64,000 bases of DNA from Pseudomonas sp. dw_612 (GCF_018449725.1 NZ_JAAVVC010000005.1:372001-436000); one strand, 5' to 3'. Numbered from the stretch's first letter, positions 19,404-32,546 are shown. Numbers and translations are program-made. Notes: generated by a model not told the origin, from the sequence alone.

Positions 19404-20081
19404 ATGCGCGTTCTGATTATCGAAGATGAAGAAAAAACCGCGGATTATCTGCACCGCGGCCTGACGGAACAGGGTTACACCGTGGACTTGGCGCGGGACG
19501 GCGTCGAAGGCCTGCACCTTGCGCTGGAAAGCGACTACGCGGTGATCATCCTCGACGTGATGTTGCCGGGCCTCGACGGCTTCGGCGTGTTGCGAGCCTT
19601 GCGCGCGCGCAAGCAAACGCCGGTGATCATGCTCACCGCCCGCGAACGCGTGGAAGACCGGATCAAAGGTCTGCGCGATGGCGCCGACGATTACCTCGGC
19701 AAACCGTTTTCCTTCCTGGAACTGGTGGCGCGCCTGCAAGCCCTGACCCGGCGCAGCGGCGGGCATGAACCGGTGCAAGTCAGCATCGCCGACCTGTGGA
19801 TCGATTTGATCAGCCGCAAGGCCACCCGCGCCGGCGCGCGCCTGGACCTGACCGCCAAGGAGTTTTCGCTGCTCAGCGTATTGGCCCGGCGTCAGGGTGA
19901 AATCCTCTCGAAAACCGCGATTGCCGAGATGGTCTGGGACATCAATTTCGACAGCGACGCCAACGTCGTCGAAGTCGCGATCAAGCGCCTGCGGGCCAAG
20001 CTCGACGGGCCGTTCGACGAGAAACTGCTGCACACGATTCGTGGCATGGGTTATGTGCTGGAGAGCCGCGGTGTCCAGTAA
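19404..20081 (+). CDS. OmpR/PhoB-family response regulator, CusR/CopR-like
   Basis: 225 residues: a receiver domain with acidic pocket EDEE at residues 7-10, phospho-acceptor D51 (ILDVMLPGLDGF), and Lys in YLGKPF; then a winged-helix DNA-binding domain (LTAKEFSLLSVLARRQGEILSKTAI, VEVAIKRLRAKLD). The sequence style is that of CusR/CopR heavy-metal regulators, yet the adjoining pump is of the drug class. Located 9 bp after the pump; very likely autoregulates this operon. Confidence 0.92.
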   Translation: MRVLIIEDEEKTADYLHRGLTEQGYTVDLARDGVEGLHLALESDYAVIILDVMLPGLDGFGVLRALRARKQTPVIMLTARERVEDRIKGLRDGADDYLGKPFSFLELVARLQALTRRSGGHEPVQVSIADLWIDLISRKATRAGARLDLTAKEFSLLSVLARRQGEILSKTAIAEMVWDINFDSDANVVEVAIKRLRAKLDGPFDEKLLHTIRGMGYVLESRGVQ

Positions 20082-21435
20082 CTCAATCGCGCTGCGCCTG
20101 AGCGGGATGTTCACGCTGGTGGCGCTGCTGGTGTTTCTATTGATCGGCTGGGCCTTGTACCAGCAGGTCGACAAAGGCCTGGGCCTGTTACCCGAAGCCG
20201 AGCTGGACGCGCGTTACAGCGTGCTCGAATCCACAGTCGGGCGTTACGGCACGCCCGAGCACTGGGTGAAGATCAACAACAAGCTCAAGTTGCTCGGCGA
20301 AGAAGACAAGCGCATCAGTTTTTGGATCATCAGCGGCAATCCGCAATACGAATACGGCAACATTTCCCCGCAGATCCGCGCCTTCGCCGAAGGGCCGCTG
20401 GGTCGGCGCGATATGCAATTGCCGGATCACGACTATCCGCTGAAAGTGTTGGTCAGCCAGTTCCCGGCCAAGGACCAGCGCCCACCGCTGCGCTTTATGA
20501 TTGGCATCGACACCGAGACGTTTCTACAGACTCAGCATCACTTGCTGATTGCCCTGATCAGCCTGGCGGTGATCGGCGTGCTGCTGGCCTCGGCCCTCGG
20601 TTATTGGGTGGCGCGGATCGGCCTCAAGCCGCTGATCAAGCTGTCTCAAGAAGCCCAGCGCCTGGCGCCGCCGCTGCGTTCGGGGCGGTTGCGCCTGTCG
20701 CCGTTGCCGCCGGAACTGGATCAGTTTGTCAGCTCGTTCAACTCAACGCTGGAGCGGGTCGAACAAGCGTACTCGCGGCTGGAGTCCTTCAACGCCGACG
20801 TCGCCCATGAACTGCGCTCGCCACTGACCAACCTGATTGGCCAGACCCAAGTGGCGCTGACCCGCGGGCGTTCGGCGGAACACTATTTCGAAGTGCTGCA
20901 ATCGAACCTTGAAGAGCTGGAACGGCTGCGCTCGATCATCAATGACATGCTGTTCCTGGCCAGCGCCGATCAGGGCAGCAAGGCGACCAAACTGACGTCC
21001 ACCTCCCTGGCGGATGAAGTGGCCACAACGCTCGAGTATCTGGATTTCATTCTGGAAGATGCGCAGGTTCAGGTGCAGGTCAGCGGTGATGCGCAGGTGC
21101 GGATCGAGATTGCGCATCTGCGTCGGGCGTTGATCAATTTGCTGAGCAATGCGGTGCAGCACACTGAGCCTGGGCAAGTGATTCAGGTGCAGATTGAGGT
21201 TGAGGAGCATCAGGTGAGTATCGGCGTGGCCAATCCGGGGTCGCCGATTGCCAGCGAGCACTTGCCGCGGTTGTTCGAACGGTTTTATCGGGTGGATGCG
21301 TCGCGCAGCAATAGCGGCAACAACCACGGCCTCGGTTTGGCGATTGTGAAGGCGATTGCGTTGATGCATGGCGGGGATGTGTTTGTGCGCAGTGATCATG
21401 GGATGAATACGTTCGGGATTCATCTTCCCGTCTGA
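20071..21435 (+). CDS. Sensor histidine kinase, CusS-like
   Basis: Membrane sensor for the preceding regulator. I chose the GTG at 20071, which overlaps the regulator by 11 bp and has GGAGAG 7 nt upstream; longer versions would run deep into the regulator. 454 residues: helix about 12-30, a periplasmic sensor loop of about 125 residues, helix about 157-180, HAMP, dimerisation helix with H246 (VAHELRSPLTN), N-box (LLSNAVQHTEP) and G-box (HGLGLAIVKAI). The loop has no obvious Met/His-rich copper site, so the signal is unknown. Confidence 0.92.
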   Translation: MSSNSIALRLSGMFTLVALLVFLLIGWALYQQVDKGLGLLPEAELDARYSVLESTVGRYGTPEHWVKINNKLKLLGEEDKRISFWIISGNPQYEYGNISPQIRAFAEGPLGRRDMQLPDHDYPLKVLVSQFPAKDQRPPLRFMIGIDTETFLQTQHHLLIALISLAVIGVLLASALGYWVARIGLKPLIKLSQEAQRLAPPLRSGRLRLSPLPPELDQFVSSFNSTLERVEQAYSRLESFNADVAHELRSPLTNLIGQTQVALTRGRSAEHYFEVLQSNLEELERLRSIINDMLFLASADQGSKATKLTSTSLADEVATTLEYLDFILEDAQVQVQVSGDAQVRIEIAHLRRALINLLSNAVQHTEPGQVIQVQIEVEEHQVSIGVANPGSPIASEHLPRLFERFYRVDASRSNSGNNHGLGLAIVKAIALMHGGDVFVRSDHGMNTFGIHLPV

Positions 21436-21490
21436 CGTAGCTCGACTCTGGATCGCCCCCTCTCCCTAACCCTCTCCCCAAATGGGCGAG

Positions 21491-21818
21491 GGAACTGACC
21501 GAGTTGTTCTTGGAACCACATCGACCTGAAATATCGAGTTGAACTCAGGTTTTGAAAAGCCCCCGATCGGCTCCCTTTCCCCTCTCCCCAAAGGGGCGAG
21601 GGAACTGACCGAGTTGTTCTTGGAACCACATCGACCTGAATATCGAGTTGAACTCAGGTTTTGAAAAGCCCCCGATCGGCTCCCTTTCCCCTCTCCCCAA
21701 AGGGGCGAGGGAACTGACCGAGTTGTTCTTGGAACCACATCGACCTGAAATATCGAGTTGAACTCAGGTTTTGAAAAGCCCCCGATCGGCTCCCTTTCCC
21801 CCTCTCCCCTTTGGGGAG
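21491..21818. repeat. Three tandem copies of a 110-bp intergenic repeat
   Basis: The unit starts GGAACTGACCGAGTTG and recurs at 21491, 21601 and 21710, so the units are 110 and 109 bp (the second lacks one A of GAAATATC) plus a third near-full copy. Each unit ends with a CCTCTCCCC/GGGGCGAGG hairpin. The array is flanked by related C-rich sequence at 21459-21490 and an inverted version (GGGGAGAGGGCTGGGGTGAG) at 21813-21834. This fills the 539-bp gap between the kinase and the 21975 gene; I see no gene in it. Confidence 0.9.
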
Positions 21819-21974
21819 AGGGCTGGGGTGAGGGGTGGCTCTTCCAACCGATACAAAACCCAACTATTGCCGCCCACGCAATAGTCCTTTCTGAAAACCG
21901 CTCTGTTTCCCATCGCTCTTGAACCTTAACCTTGGCGCACCAAACAGCACTTGCCAAGCAAGAAGGTTTTAAAG

Positions 21975-22199
21975 ATGTCCAACACTATGGGTATTGCCAG
22001 CGCTTTCGTTTTGTCCGCTTTGTTCCTGTCCCCGGTCGCCATGGCTGAAGAGTCGCCAGCCTTTGTCGCGCAGAATGCGGCGCGGGCCAAAGCGTTCCAA
22101 CAGTCCCAGGCCGAGATGACCGCCAAAGCCCAGGACGCTGCGCAAACCCCTCAAGCGTCCACTTCTGCAGCCCGAGCACAGGCTGAGAAAGACAGCTAA
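21975..22199 (+). CDS. Small secreted protein of unknown function
   Basis: 74 residues. Residues 1-25 form a signal peptide ending SPVAMA before EESPAF. The mature 49 residues are Ala/Gln-rich and helical (NAARAKAFQQSQAEMTAKAQDAAQ). AGAAGG lies about 10 nt before the ATG at 21975, and a strong terminator follows at 22265, so this looks like a real short transcription unit. No family recognised. Confidence 0.7.
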   Translation: MSNTMGIASAFVLSALFLSPVAMAEESPAFVAQNAARAKAFQQSQAEMTAKAQDAAQTPQASTSAARAQAEKDS

Positions 22200-22264
22200 T
22201 CCGCCGTATCGCCCCGTTTCCCTCAACACTTTTCATCGGCTCTTCCCCTTGAAAAGTTGTCTTC

Positions 22265-22292
22265 AAAGCCGCTGCTATCAGCGGCTTTTTTT
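22265..22292 (+). terminator. Intrinsic terminator
   Basis: Stem AAGCCGCTG / CAGCGGCTT with loop CTAT, followed by seven Ts. Ends the small secreted-protein transcript before the OprD porin. Confidence 0.9.
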
Positions 22293-22392
22293 ATTGTGCA
22301 GAAAACACGTCCCACTTCGTCTCCCTAAACAAGAAGTAAAAAACGTCGATCCATGAACTGACGTTAATGACCCAAAAGGAGCTGTACCGCAC

Positions 22393-23712
22393 GTGTCTTT
22401 TCCCCTGAAACTCAGCCCGTTGTTCATTGCAATCGCTGCAACGATGGCCGCCAATGTCCAGGCCGCCGATGATTCCAGCCGCGAAGGTTTTGTCGAAGGG
22501 TCGAGCCTCAACCTCAACGCCCGCAACTACTACATGAACCGCAACCGGCACCAGCACACCGATGACAACATCGAATGGGGCCAGGGCTTTCTCGGCCAGT
22601 TCGAATCCGGTTTCACCCAGGGCACCGTCGGCTTCGGCATTGATGCCCACGCCATGCTCGGGCTGAAACTCGACGGCGGTGGCGGCACTGACAATTCGAG
22701 CATCCTGCCGATCAGCGACGGTAACGGCAAAGCGCCGGACTCGTTCTCCACGGCCGGCGGCACGTTGAAAATGCGCGCCTTCGATACCGAATTGAAGGCC
22801 GGCGACCTGTTTCTCACCAACCCGGTGATCGCCGGGGGCGAAACCCGTCTGCTGCCCCAGACCTTTCGTGGCGTCAGCCTGACCAACCACAGCTTCGACG
22901 GTTGGCTGATCGAAGGTGGCCAGGCCAGTTTTACCAAGCCTTACAACCAGAGCGGCCACACCCGGATCGGCACGTCTTACGGCAGCCTGGCCGACGGCGA
23001 CGAAAGCCAACACCTGAACTGGGCCGGCGTGGCCTGGAGCGGTTTGCCGGGGCTGACCAGCAGTCTGTATGCGTCTGAGCTCAAGGACATCTGGAATCAG
23101 TACTACTACGATCTGGATTACACCTATCAGCTCAATGATCTGCTCAGTCTTAACCCGGGCCTGCACTTCTATCACACGCAAGACACCGGCGATGCACTGC
23201 TCGGCACCATCGACAACAACACCTACAGCCTGCATTTCACCGTCGGCGTGGGCAATCACAGCGTCACCGCCGCGTATCAGCGGGTCAACGGCAACACGCC
23301 GTTCGACTACATCAGCCAGGGCGACAGCATTTATCTGGACAACTCCCAGCAATACTCGGACTTCAACGGCCCCAACGAGCGCTCGTGGAAACTCAAGTAC
23401 GCCTACGATTTTGTCGGCCTGGGGCTGCCGGGCCTGACGTCGGCGGTTTCCTATTCCCGGGGTGAAACGGACCTGACCAAAGTCGATCCGGACAGCAAGG
23501 GCTACGCCTCGTGGTACAGCGCCGACGGCAAACACGCCAAGCACTGGGAACGCGATATCGATCTGAAATACGTGGTCCAGGGCGGCAAGGCCAAGGACCT
23601 GGCGCTGCGCCTGCAATGGGCGACCAACCGCGGCGGCAATGGCTACGGCGCGCTGGATCAGGACACCGATGAATACCGCGTGATCGTCGATTACCCGATC
23701 AACGTGTTCTAA
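22393..23712 (+). CDS. OprD-family outer-membrane porin
   Basis: 18-strand substrate-specific channel for small organic acids or amino acids. 439 residues from a GTG at 22393 (AAGGAG about 11 nt upstream): signal peptide about 1-24 (VQA before ADDSS), the family opening [45 protein letters not shown], and a C-terminal [12 protein letters not shown] ending in Phe for Bam recognition. The substrate cannot be told from sequence. It stands alone, with terminator sequence before it and a REP hairpin after it. Confidence 0.93.
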   Translation: MSFPLKLSPLFIAIAATMAANVQAADDSSREGFVEGSSLNLNARNYYMNRNRHQHTDDNIEWGQGFLGQFESGFTQGTVGFGIDAHAMLGLKLDGGGGTDNSSILPISDGNGKAPDSFSTAGGTLKMRAFDTELKAGDLFLTNPVIAGGETRLLPQTFRGVSLTNHSFDGWLIEGGQASFTKPYNQSGHTRIGTSYGSLADGDESQHLNWAGVAWSGLPGLTSSLYASELKDIWNQYYYDLDYTYQLNDLLSLNPGLHFYHTQDTGDALLGTIDNNTYSLHFTVGVGNHSVTAAYQRVNGNTPFDYISQGDSIYLDNSQQYSDFNGPNERSWKLKYAYDFVGLGLPGLTSAVSYSRGETDLTKVDPDSKGYASWYSADGKHAKHWERDIDLKYVVQGGKAKDLALRLQWATNRGGNGYGALDQDTDEYRVIVDYPINVF

Positions 23713-23740
23713 CTCCCGGCTGTCCCAGCAAAGCAAAAAC

Positions 23741-23834
23741 CTGTGGGAGCGAGCCTGCTCGCGAAAGCGGTGTGTCAGTTGATGATCATGTCGACTGACA
23801 CACCGCCTTCGCGAGCAGGCTCGCTCCCACAGGG
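23741..23834. repeat. Long inverted REP hairpin
   Basis: Facing REP cores of the AGCAGGCTCG variant at about 23741-23765 and 23808-23834, extended inward by the matching arms GCGGTGTGTCAGT / ACTGACACACCGC. The whole element can fold as one long stem. It lies between the porin and the diguanylate cyclase. Confidence 0.88.
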
Positions 23835-23976
23835 TGTCAGTGTTGGCTCGCCGCTTAGGCATTTCCCCAGTAACATCCAAATATCCATGACAGATTGCTG
23901 CGATAAACGCGCGTCCTTCGGGAAACGACGTTTATGGAACTACGCTTATAAAGTCCCTTCAGCAGACATCAGAACC

Positions 23977-25479
23977 ATGACCGTGAGCCGAACCCCCTAC
24001 ATTCCAGGCCGGACCGGACGTCCTGAGCTCCTGCTGATCCTCGGCAGTTGCCTGACGGTCATCGCGATTCTCAGCATCGTGACCTTCCTGCTGATCCGCG
24101 AACACGCCAATGCCCAGCAAGCCGCGACCCGCAGCGCGACGACCATCGCTCAACTGATCGACTCCGATGTATTGCGCACCGTCGAGCTCTACGACTTGAC
24201 CCTGCAAGGGTTGATTGCCGCCTCACAACGCGATGACCTGAAACAAATGCCGCCGCAGGTCCGCCATCTGGTGCTGTTCGATCGCTCGACCACGGCACGT
24301 TTCAAGGGCGACATCCTGCTGCTGGATAAGAACGGCGAAGTGTTGGCCGACTCGTCCTTGATCGAGCCAAAACCGGGCAACTTCGCCGATCGTGACTACT
24401 TTGTCGCCCATGCCTTCAACCGCGACAGCGGGATGTTCATCAGCCGCCCGTTCAAACCCCGCTGTGATTGCGAAGACAACGACCAGTGGCGGATCAGCTT
24501 CAGCCGACGCATCTCCTCGCCCACCGGGGAATTCCTCGGGGTGGCCGTGGCGTCGATGCGCCTGGCGTATTTCGACGAGTTGTTTAACAGCCTGAACATC
24601 GGCAATGACAGCACGCTAAACATCATCAACAACGACGGCATCCTGCTGGCGCAAAAGCCTTACCTGCAAAGCGGCTCGATCGGTAAAAGCTTCGCCAGCC
24701 GACCGAATGTCGTGCGCATCCTGCGTGAAGTCAGCGGCAGCTTCACCAGTGTGTCGAGCATCGACCACCAGAAACGCCTGTACACCTTTTCCAGGGTCGG
24801 CAATTTGCCGTTGACGGTGATTGTCGCCCTCTCCAGCGACGAAGTGTTCGCCGCCTGGGAACGCACGGCGGTGGTCATCAGCGGCGCCACGGGCGTGCTG
24901 TGCATCGGCTTGCTCTGGCTGGCCTGGCTGCTGAGTCGTGAACTGCGCCTGCGCCACAACGCCGAGCGCGAACTGGCGCAACTGGCCGCTACGGATGCCT
25001 TGACCGGCATGGCCAACCGCCGAACCCTGGATCAGGTCCTGCGCCACGAATGGTTTCGCGCCCAGCGCTCCGCCCTGCCGTTGTCGGTGTTGATGATCGA
25101 TGCCGACCACTTCAAAGCGTTCAATGACCGGCATGGTCATCCGGCCGGCGACGATGCTTTGCGCGCGCTGGCCAAAGTGATCAGCGCCAGTGTGCGGCGC
25201 CCCGGCGATCTGGTCGCCCGTTACGGCGGCGAGGAGTTTTCAGTGATCCTGCCGGAAACCGACAGCGCGGGCGCGCAGCAGATTGCCGAAGCCATCCGAG
25301 CCGCCGTGGAGCAACTGCCGTTGGTGGTGGGGGCAGAATGGCCGATGACTGTCAGTATCGGGATCAGTACCTGGACCAGTGCCAGCGAGATCAGTCTGGA
25401 GCAATTGCTGTTTGCGGCGGACAAGGCGTTGTATCAGGCTAAGGAAGGGGGCAGGAATCGGGTGGTGGCTGCTGGCTGA
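23977..25479 (+). CDS. Membrane diguanylate cyclase with dCache-like sensor
   Basis: Makes c-di-GMP from two GTP. 500 residues from the ATG at 23977: helix about 20-42, a periplasmic double-Cache sensor (about 45-305; LLDKNGEVLADS, DRDYFVAH, ISFSRRISSPTGEFLGVAVASM), helix about 310-330, and a C-terminal GGDEF domain with the active GGEEF motif and DALTGMANRR opening. RPGD lies five residues before GGEEF, a product-inhibition I-site. The RBS is poor; an upstream ATG at 23887 would add 30 residues. No EAL domain and no partner gene nearby. Confidence 0.92.
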   Translation: MTVSRTPYIPGRTGRPELLLILGSCLTVIAILSIVTFLLIREHANAQQAATRSATTIAQLIDSDVLRTVELYDLTLQGLIAASQRDDLKQMPPQVRHLVLFDRSTTARFKGDILLLDKNGEVLADSSLIEPKPGNFADRDYFVAHAFNRDSGMFISRPFKPRCDCEDNDQWRISFSRRISSPTGEFLGVAVASMRLAYFDELFNSLNIGNDSTLNIINNDGILLAQKPYLQSGSIGKSFASRPNVVRILREVSGSFTSVSSIDHQKRLYTFSRVGNLPLTVIVALSSDEVFAAWERTAVVISGATGVLCIGLLWLAWLLSRELRLRHNAERELAQLAATDALTGMANRRTLDQVLRHEWFRAQRSALPLSVLMIDADHFKAFNDRHGHPAGDDALRALAKVISASVRRPGDLVARYGGEEFSVILPETDSAGAQQIAEAIRAAVEQLPLVVGAEWPMTVSIGISTWTSASEISLEQLLFAADKALYQAKEGGRNRVVAAG

Positions 25480-25504
25480 GTTTTTCGCTGAGCTGACCGG
25501 CCCC

Positions 25505-25598
25505 ATCGCGAGCAAGCTCGCTCCCACATTGTTCCGAGTGTTCACAAATCCTGTGTTCAACTCGGTCCACTGTGGGAGCGAGCTTGCTCGCGATGAGG
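25505..25598. repeat. Inverted REP pair (AGCAAGCTCG variant)
   Basis: REP cores at about 25505-25530 and 25571-25598 between the convergent diguanylate cyclase and lpxC. Confidence 0.85.
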
Positions 25599-25628
25599 CC
25601 TGCCCAGACGGCACAAAAATCTGGCCAT

Positions 25629-25656
25629 AAAAAAAGGCCACCCGAAGGCAGCCTTT
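25629..25656 (-). terminator. Intrinsic terminator of the lpxC end of the dcw region
   Basis: On the minus strand AAAGGCTGCC, a TTCG tetraloop, GGTGGCCTTT and then a T-run at 25635-25629. It follows the lpxC stop by about 23 bp. Confidence 0.85.
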
Positions 25657-25678
25657 AAAAACTAGAGAGGTTTTTTGC

Positions 25679-26626
<948 letters not shown>

Positions 26627-26702
26627 TCAACAAAGGCTGGCGATGATAGCAGACCAGACCTTTGCTGAACACCAATCACCTTCATCGCCCTGATACATTC
26701 CA

Positions 26703-27896
26703 TCAATCAGCCTGACGACGCAGGAATGCCGGGATGTCCAGGTAATCCAGATCGTCTTGCGGATTCATCTTCGCGGCAGTCGCAGCACCGGCCTGAGCCT
26801 GGTTGCGCATGACGGTCGGACGGTCCAGGTCACGGTAGTTCACAGCAGGCGCTTCCTGACGCGAAGGCGCTTGTTGCTGCGGCTGCGATGCCACGGACGT
26901 GTGCATGGTGTTGTCGATCACCTTCACAGGCTTCTCGATTTTCGCGCCCAGACCCGTGGCAACCACGGTCACGTGCAGCTCGTCGCGCATGTCCGGATCG
27001 ATAACGGTACCGACCTTGACCATGGCGTGCTCGGAAGCGAAGGCTTCAATGATGCTACCCACGTCGGAGTACTCACCCAGGGACAAGTCAGGACCGGCGG
27101 TGATGTTCACCAGGATGCCGCGTGCACCTTGCAGGTTCACGTCTTCGAGCAACGGGTTGCGAATGGCCGCTTCAGTGGCCTCGCGTGCACGGTTCGGACC
27201 GCTGGCGCAGCCAGTGCCCATCATCGCCATGCCCATTTCGCTCATGACAGTCCGTACGTCGGCAAAGTCGACGTTGATCATGCCCGGACGCTTGATGATG
27301 TCGGAGATACCGCGAACGGCACCGGCCAGTACATCGTCAGCCTTGGCGAAAGCCGACAGAAGGCTCGCGTCTTTACCGAGGATGGTCAGCAGCTTCTCGT
27401 TGGGAATGGTGATCAACGAGTCAACGCTTTCAGACAGCAGACGGATACCTTCGTCGGCGATCTGCATGCGCTTGCGGCCTTCGAACGGGAACGGACGGGT
27501 CACCACCGCAACGGTGAGGATCCCCATTTCCTTGGCCACTTCGGCAATGATCGGCGCAGCACCGGTACCGGTACCGCCGCCCATGCCAGTGGTGATGAAC
27601 ACCATGTTGGTGCCCTGCAGGACTTCGGCAATGCGCTCACGGTCTTCGAGAGCGGCCTGACGACCTACTTCAGGGTTGGCGCCGGCGCCCAGACCTTTGG
27701 TCACACCGGTACCCAATTGCAGGATGGTCCGCGCGCCGATGGATTTCAGCGCCTGGGCATCAGTGTTGGCGCAGATGAATTCAACGCCTTCAATGTTGCT
27801 TTTGACCATGTGATTAACAGCGTTTCCGCCGCCACCGCCAACACCGATAACTTTAATAACCGGGCTTGCGGGGATGTTGTCTACGAGTTCGAACAT
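26703..27896 (-). CDS. ftsZ: Cell division protein FtsZ
   Basis: Tubulin-like GTPase that forms the Z ring. 397 residues: GTP-binding core with the tubulin signature GGGTGTG at 106-112, synergy-loop region NVDFADVRTVMSEMG, a variable linker rich in Gln/Ala/Pro (about 320-375), and the conserved C-terminal peptide DYLDIPAFLRRQ that binds FtsA and ZipA. A strong RBS (AAGGAGAGG) precedes the ATG. It follows ftsA by 75 bp. Confidence 0.99.
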   Translation of the reverse strand: MFELVDNIPASPVIKVIGVGGGGGNAVNHMVKSNIEGVEFICANTDAQALKSIGARTILQLGTGVTKGLGAGANPEVGRQAALEDRERIAEVLQGTNMVFITTGMGGGTGTGAAPIIAEVAKEMGILTVAVVTRPFPFEGRKRMQIADEGIRLLSESVDSLITIPNEKLLTILGKDASLLSAFAKADDVLAGAVRGISDIIKRPGMINVDFADVRTVMSEMGMAMMGTGCASGPNRAREATEAAIRNPLLEDVNLQGARGILVNITAGPDLSLGEYSDVGSIIEAFASEHAMVKVGTVIDPDMRDELHVTVVATGLGAKIEKPVKVIDNTMHTSVASQPQQQAPSRQEAPAVNYRDLDRPTVMRNQAQAGAATAAKMNPQDDLDYLDIPAFLRRQAD

Positions 27897-27971
27897 TTTC
27901 CCTCTCCTTACATTCTCTAGTTTTTTCGCCTACTGCTTTTTGCTGCGGTCTTGCGGTGTTGCGGTAATTCT

Positions 27972-29231
27972 TTAGAAGTTGCCTTGTACCCAGCTCTTGA
28001 TGCGATCGATCAAGGCAGGTTTGGCTTCTTCATTGCTGTAGCTGTCACGACTGCTGATGCCCGAAAACGAAACCCCGTCGGACTGCTTTTGCAGGCCGTA
28101 CATCAACAGGCCGACGCCTGTGGAATAAATCGGGTTGCGGACCACGTCATCCAGGCCCTTGACGCCGTGCGGCACGCCCAGGCGGACCGGCATGTGGAAG
28201 ATCTCTTCGGCCAGCTCGACCGCGCCTTCCATCTTCGACGTACCGCCGGTCAGCACGATGCCGGCCGGGATCAGGTCTTCGTAGCCGCTGCGACGCAGTT
28301 CGGCCTGGATCAGCGTGAACAGCTCGTCGTAACGTGGCTCGACCACTTCGGCCAGGGCCTGACGGGACAGCTCGCGCGGTGGACGGTCGCCAACGCTTGG
28401 CACCTTGATGGTTTCACCGGCACCGGCCAGTTTGGCCAGGGCGCAGGCGTAGCGAATCTTGATTTCTTCGGCGTACTGGGTCGGGGTGCGCAACGCCATG
28501 GCGATGTCGTTGGTGACCTGGTCGCCCGCAATCGGGATCACGGCGGTGTGACGGATCGCGCCTTCGGTGAAGATCGCGATGTCAGTGGTGCCACCGCCGA
28601 TGTCCACCAGGCACACGCCCAGCTCTTTCTCGTCGTCGGTCAGGACCGAATACGCGGAAGCGAGCTGCTCGAGAATGATGTCGTCGATTTCCAGACCGCA
28701 GCGACGCACGCATTTTTCAATGTTCTGTGCGGCGTTGACGGCGCAGGTCACCACGTGGACCTTGGCTTCCAGGCGTACGCCCGACATGCCTAGCGGCTCA
28801 CGAACGCCTTCCTGGTTATCGATCACGTAATCCTGCGGCAGGGTGTGCAGCACGCGCTGGTCAGCCGGGATCGCCACGGCCTGGGCGGCGTCGAGGACGC
28901 GCTCAAGGTCGGCGGCGCTGACTTCGCGATCACGAATCGCCACGATGCCGTGGGAGTTCAGGCTGCGGATGTGATTGCCGGCCACGCCGACGAACGCCGA
29001 GTGAATGCGGCAACCGGCCATCAGCTGCGCTTCTTCGATGGCGCGCTGGATCGATTGCACGGTGGACTCGATGTTCACCACCACGCCTTTCTTCAGGCCG
29101 CGGGACGGATGAGTGCCGATCCCGACGATTTCGAGCGTGCCGTCGTCCGAGACCTCGCCGACCAGCGCCACCACCTTGGAGGTGCCGATATCGAGACCGA
29201 CGATCATTTTGCCGCTTTGCACGTTTGCCAT
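27972..29231 (-). CDS. ftsA: Cell division protein FtsA
   Basis: Actin-like ATPase that ties FtsZ to the membrane. 419 residues with the N-terminal phosphate loop VGLDIGTSKVVALVGE, the second phosphate loop VDIGGGTTDIAIF, the adenosine motif VLTGGTSKMEG, and a C-terminal amphipathic membrane-targeting helix (IDRIKSWVQGNF). Starts 15 bp after ftsQ. Confidence 0.98.
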   Translation of the reverse strand: MANVQSGKMIVGLDIGTSKVVALVGEVSDDGTLEIVGIGTHPSRGLKKGVVVNIESTVQSIQRAIEEAQLMAGCRIHSAFVGVAGNHIRSLNSHGIVAIRDREVSAADLERVLDAAQAVAIPADQRVLHTLPQDYVIDNQEGVREPLGMSGVRLEAKVHVVTCAVNAAQNIEKCVRRCGLEIDDIILEQLASAYSVLTDDEKELGVCLVDIGGGTTDIAIFTEGAIRHTAVIPIAGDQVTNDIAMALRTPTQYAEEIKIRYACALAKLAGAGETIKVPSVGDRPPRELSRQALAEVVEPRYDELFTLIQAELRRSGYEDLIPAGIVLTGGTSKMEGAVELAEEIFHMPVRLGVPHGVKGLDDVVRNPIYSTGVGLLMYGLQKQSDGVSFSGISSRDSYSNEEAKPALIDRIKSWVQGNF

Positions 29232-29246
29232 GGGTCCTGCCTCTTC

Positions 29247-30116
29247 TTAATTCTTCGCGACAGCGGGTTGGGCTGTCGTGGGCGCTACAGGTTCCCGCCA
29301 GCCAACAGCGAGGCCGTTGGCGTAGCGCAGATCGATGCGCGCAATGTTCGTAATCTGTTCTTTAAGCGTCTTGTCGTAGATGGCAATGAAGCGGCGCATC
29401 TTTTCCACCAGGTTGCCGCGTCCCAGCAGCAGTTCGATTCCCGGACCGGCACTGCCAGCACCGGTGGTCAGGAACCAGCTGCCTCGTTCACGCAACTCCA
29501 GGCGTGCAATCGAGAAGCCCAATGGCCTGAGCATCTGGCTCAGCACCTGGTATTGCTGCATCACTTGCTGCTGGGCCCGTTGTGGGCCGAACAGCTGTGG
29601 CAAGTGTTCGTAGTTCGCCAGCTCACGCGGGGTGAACGCCTGGCCCTGGTTGTTCAACAGCGATTCATCGCCCCAACGGGCCACCGGCAGTTGTTCTTCC
29701 AGGCGAATCACCACTTGATCCGGCCACACCCGACGCACTTCGGCGTGGGCAATCCATGGCATCGTTTCCAGCTCGGTGCGCATGCTCTCCAGGTCAATGG
29801 TGAAGAAGCTCGACGCCACGTACGGGGCGATTCGCTGCTGCACTGCTTGCTGGCTGATGTAACTCAAATCGCCCTGCACGTTGATCTTGGTGATCGGCCG
29901 GTCGGCGTAGGGCAGCAAGCGCTGCGCGCCTTCGTAAGTGCCGAACCCCAGCGCCACCAGCAGCACTGGCCAGAACAAGGCTTTGAGAAAACCAAAATTG
30001 GCTTTCGGCAGGCGCGCAGACATCGGCTCTTTGGCCACCATTCGGCTGGCACCCCGCGGCACCGGCTTGCGGCCGGGTGGTGCGGAGGGCTGATGTCTCA
30101 GCTGAGCGCCTTGCAT
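29247..30116 (-). CDS. ftsQ: Cell division protein FtsQ
   Basis: Bitopic divisome scaffold that binds FtsB-FtsL. 289 residues from the ATG at 30116, which lies 4 bp after the ddlB stop; the longer in-frame version would overlap ddlB. Cytoplasmic tail about 1-45 (Pro/Arg-rich), one helix about 50-68 ([17 protein letters not shown]), a POTRA domain ([20 protein letters not shown]) and the FtsQ/DivIB beta domain. Confidence 0.97.
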   Translation of the reverse strand: MQGAQLRHQPSAPPGRKPVPRGASRMVAKEPMSARLPKANFGFLKALFWPVLLVALGFGTYEGAQRLLPYADRPITKINVQGDLSYISQQAVQQRIAPYVASSFFTIDLESMRTELETMPWIAHAEVRRVWPDQVVIRLEEQLPVARWGDESLLNNQGQAFTPRELANYEHLPQLFGPQRAQQQVMQQYQVLSQMLRPLGFSIARLELRERGSWFLTTGAGSAGPGIELLLGRGNLVEKMRRFIAIYDKTLKEQITNIARIDLRYANGLAVGWREPVAPTTAQPAVAKN

Positions 30117-30120
30117 GGTC

Positions 30121-32538
<2,418 letters not shown>

Positions 32539-32546
<8 letters not shown>

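Noticed and set aside
21491..21818. Possible CRISPR array
   Set aside because: The repeats are directly adjacent 110-bp units with no unique spacers and no cas genes nearby.
21466..21957. Minus-strand ORF across the tandem 110-bp repeats, translating to repeated SPLWGEG / GAFQNLSSTRY segments
   Set aside because: The protein repeat only reflects the DNA repeat; one unit is 109 bp, so the frame is not kept. Such ORFs are a common false annotation in Pseudomonas.
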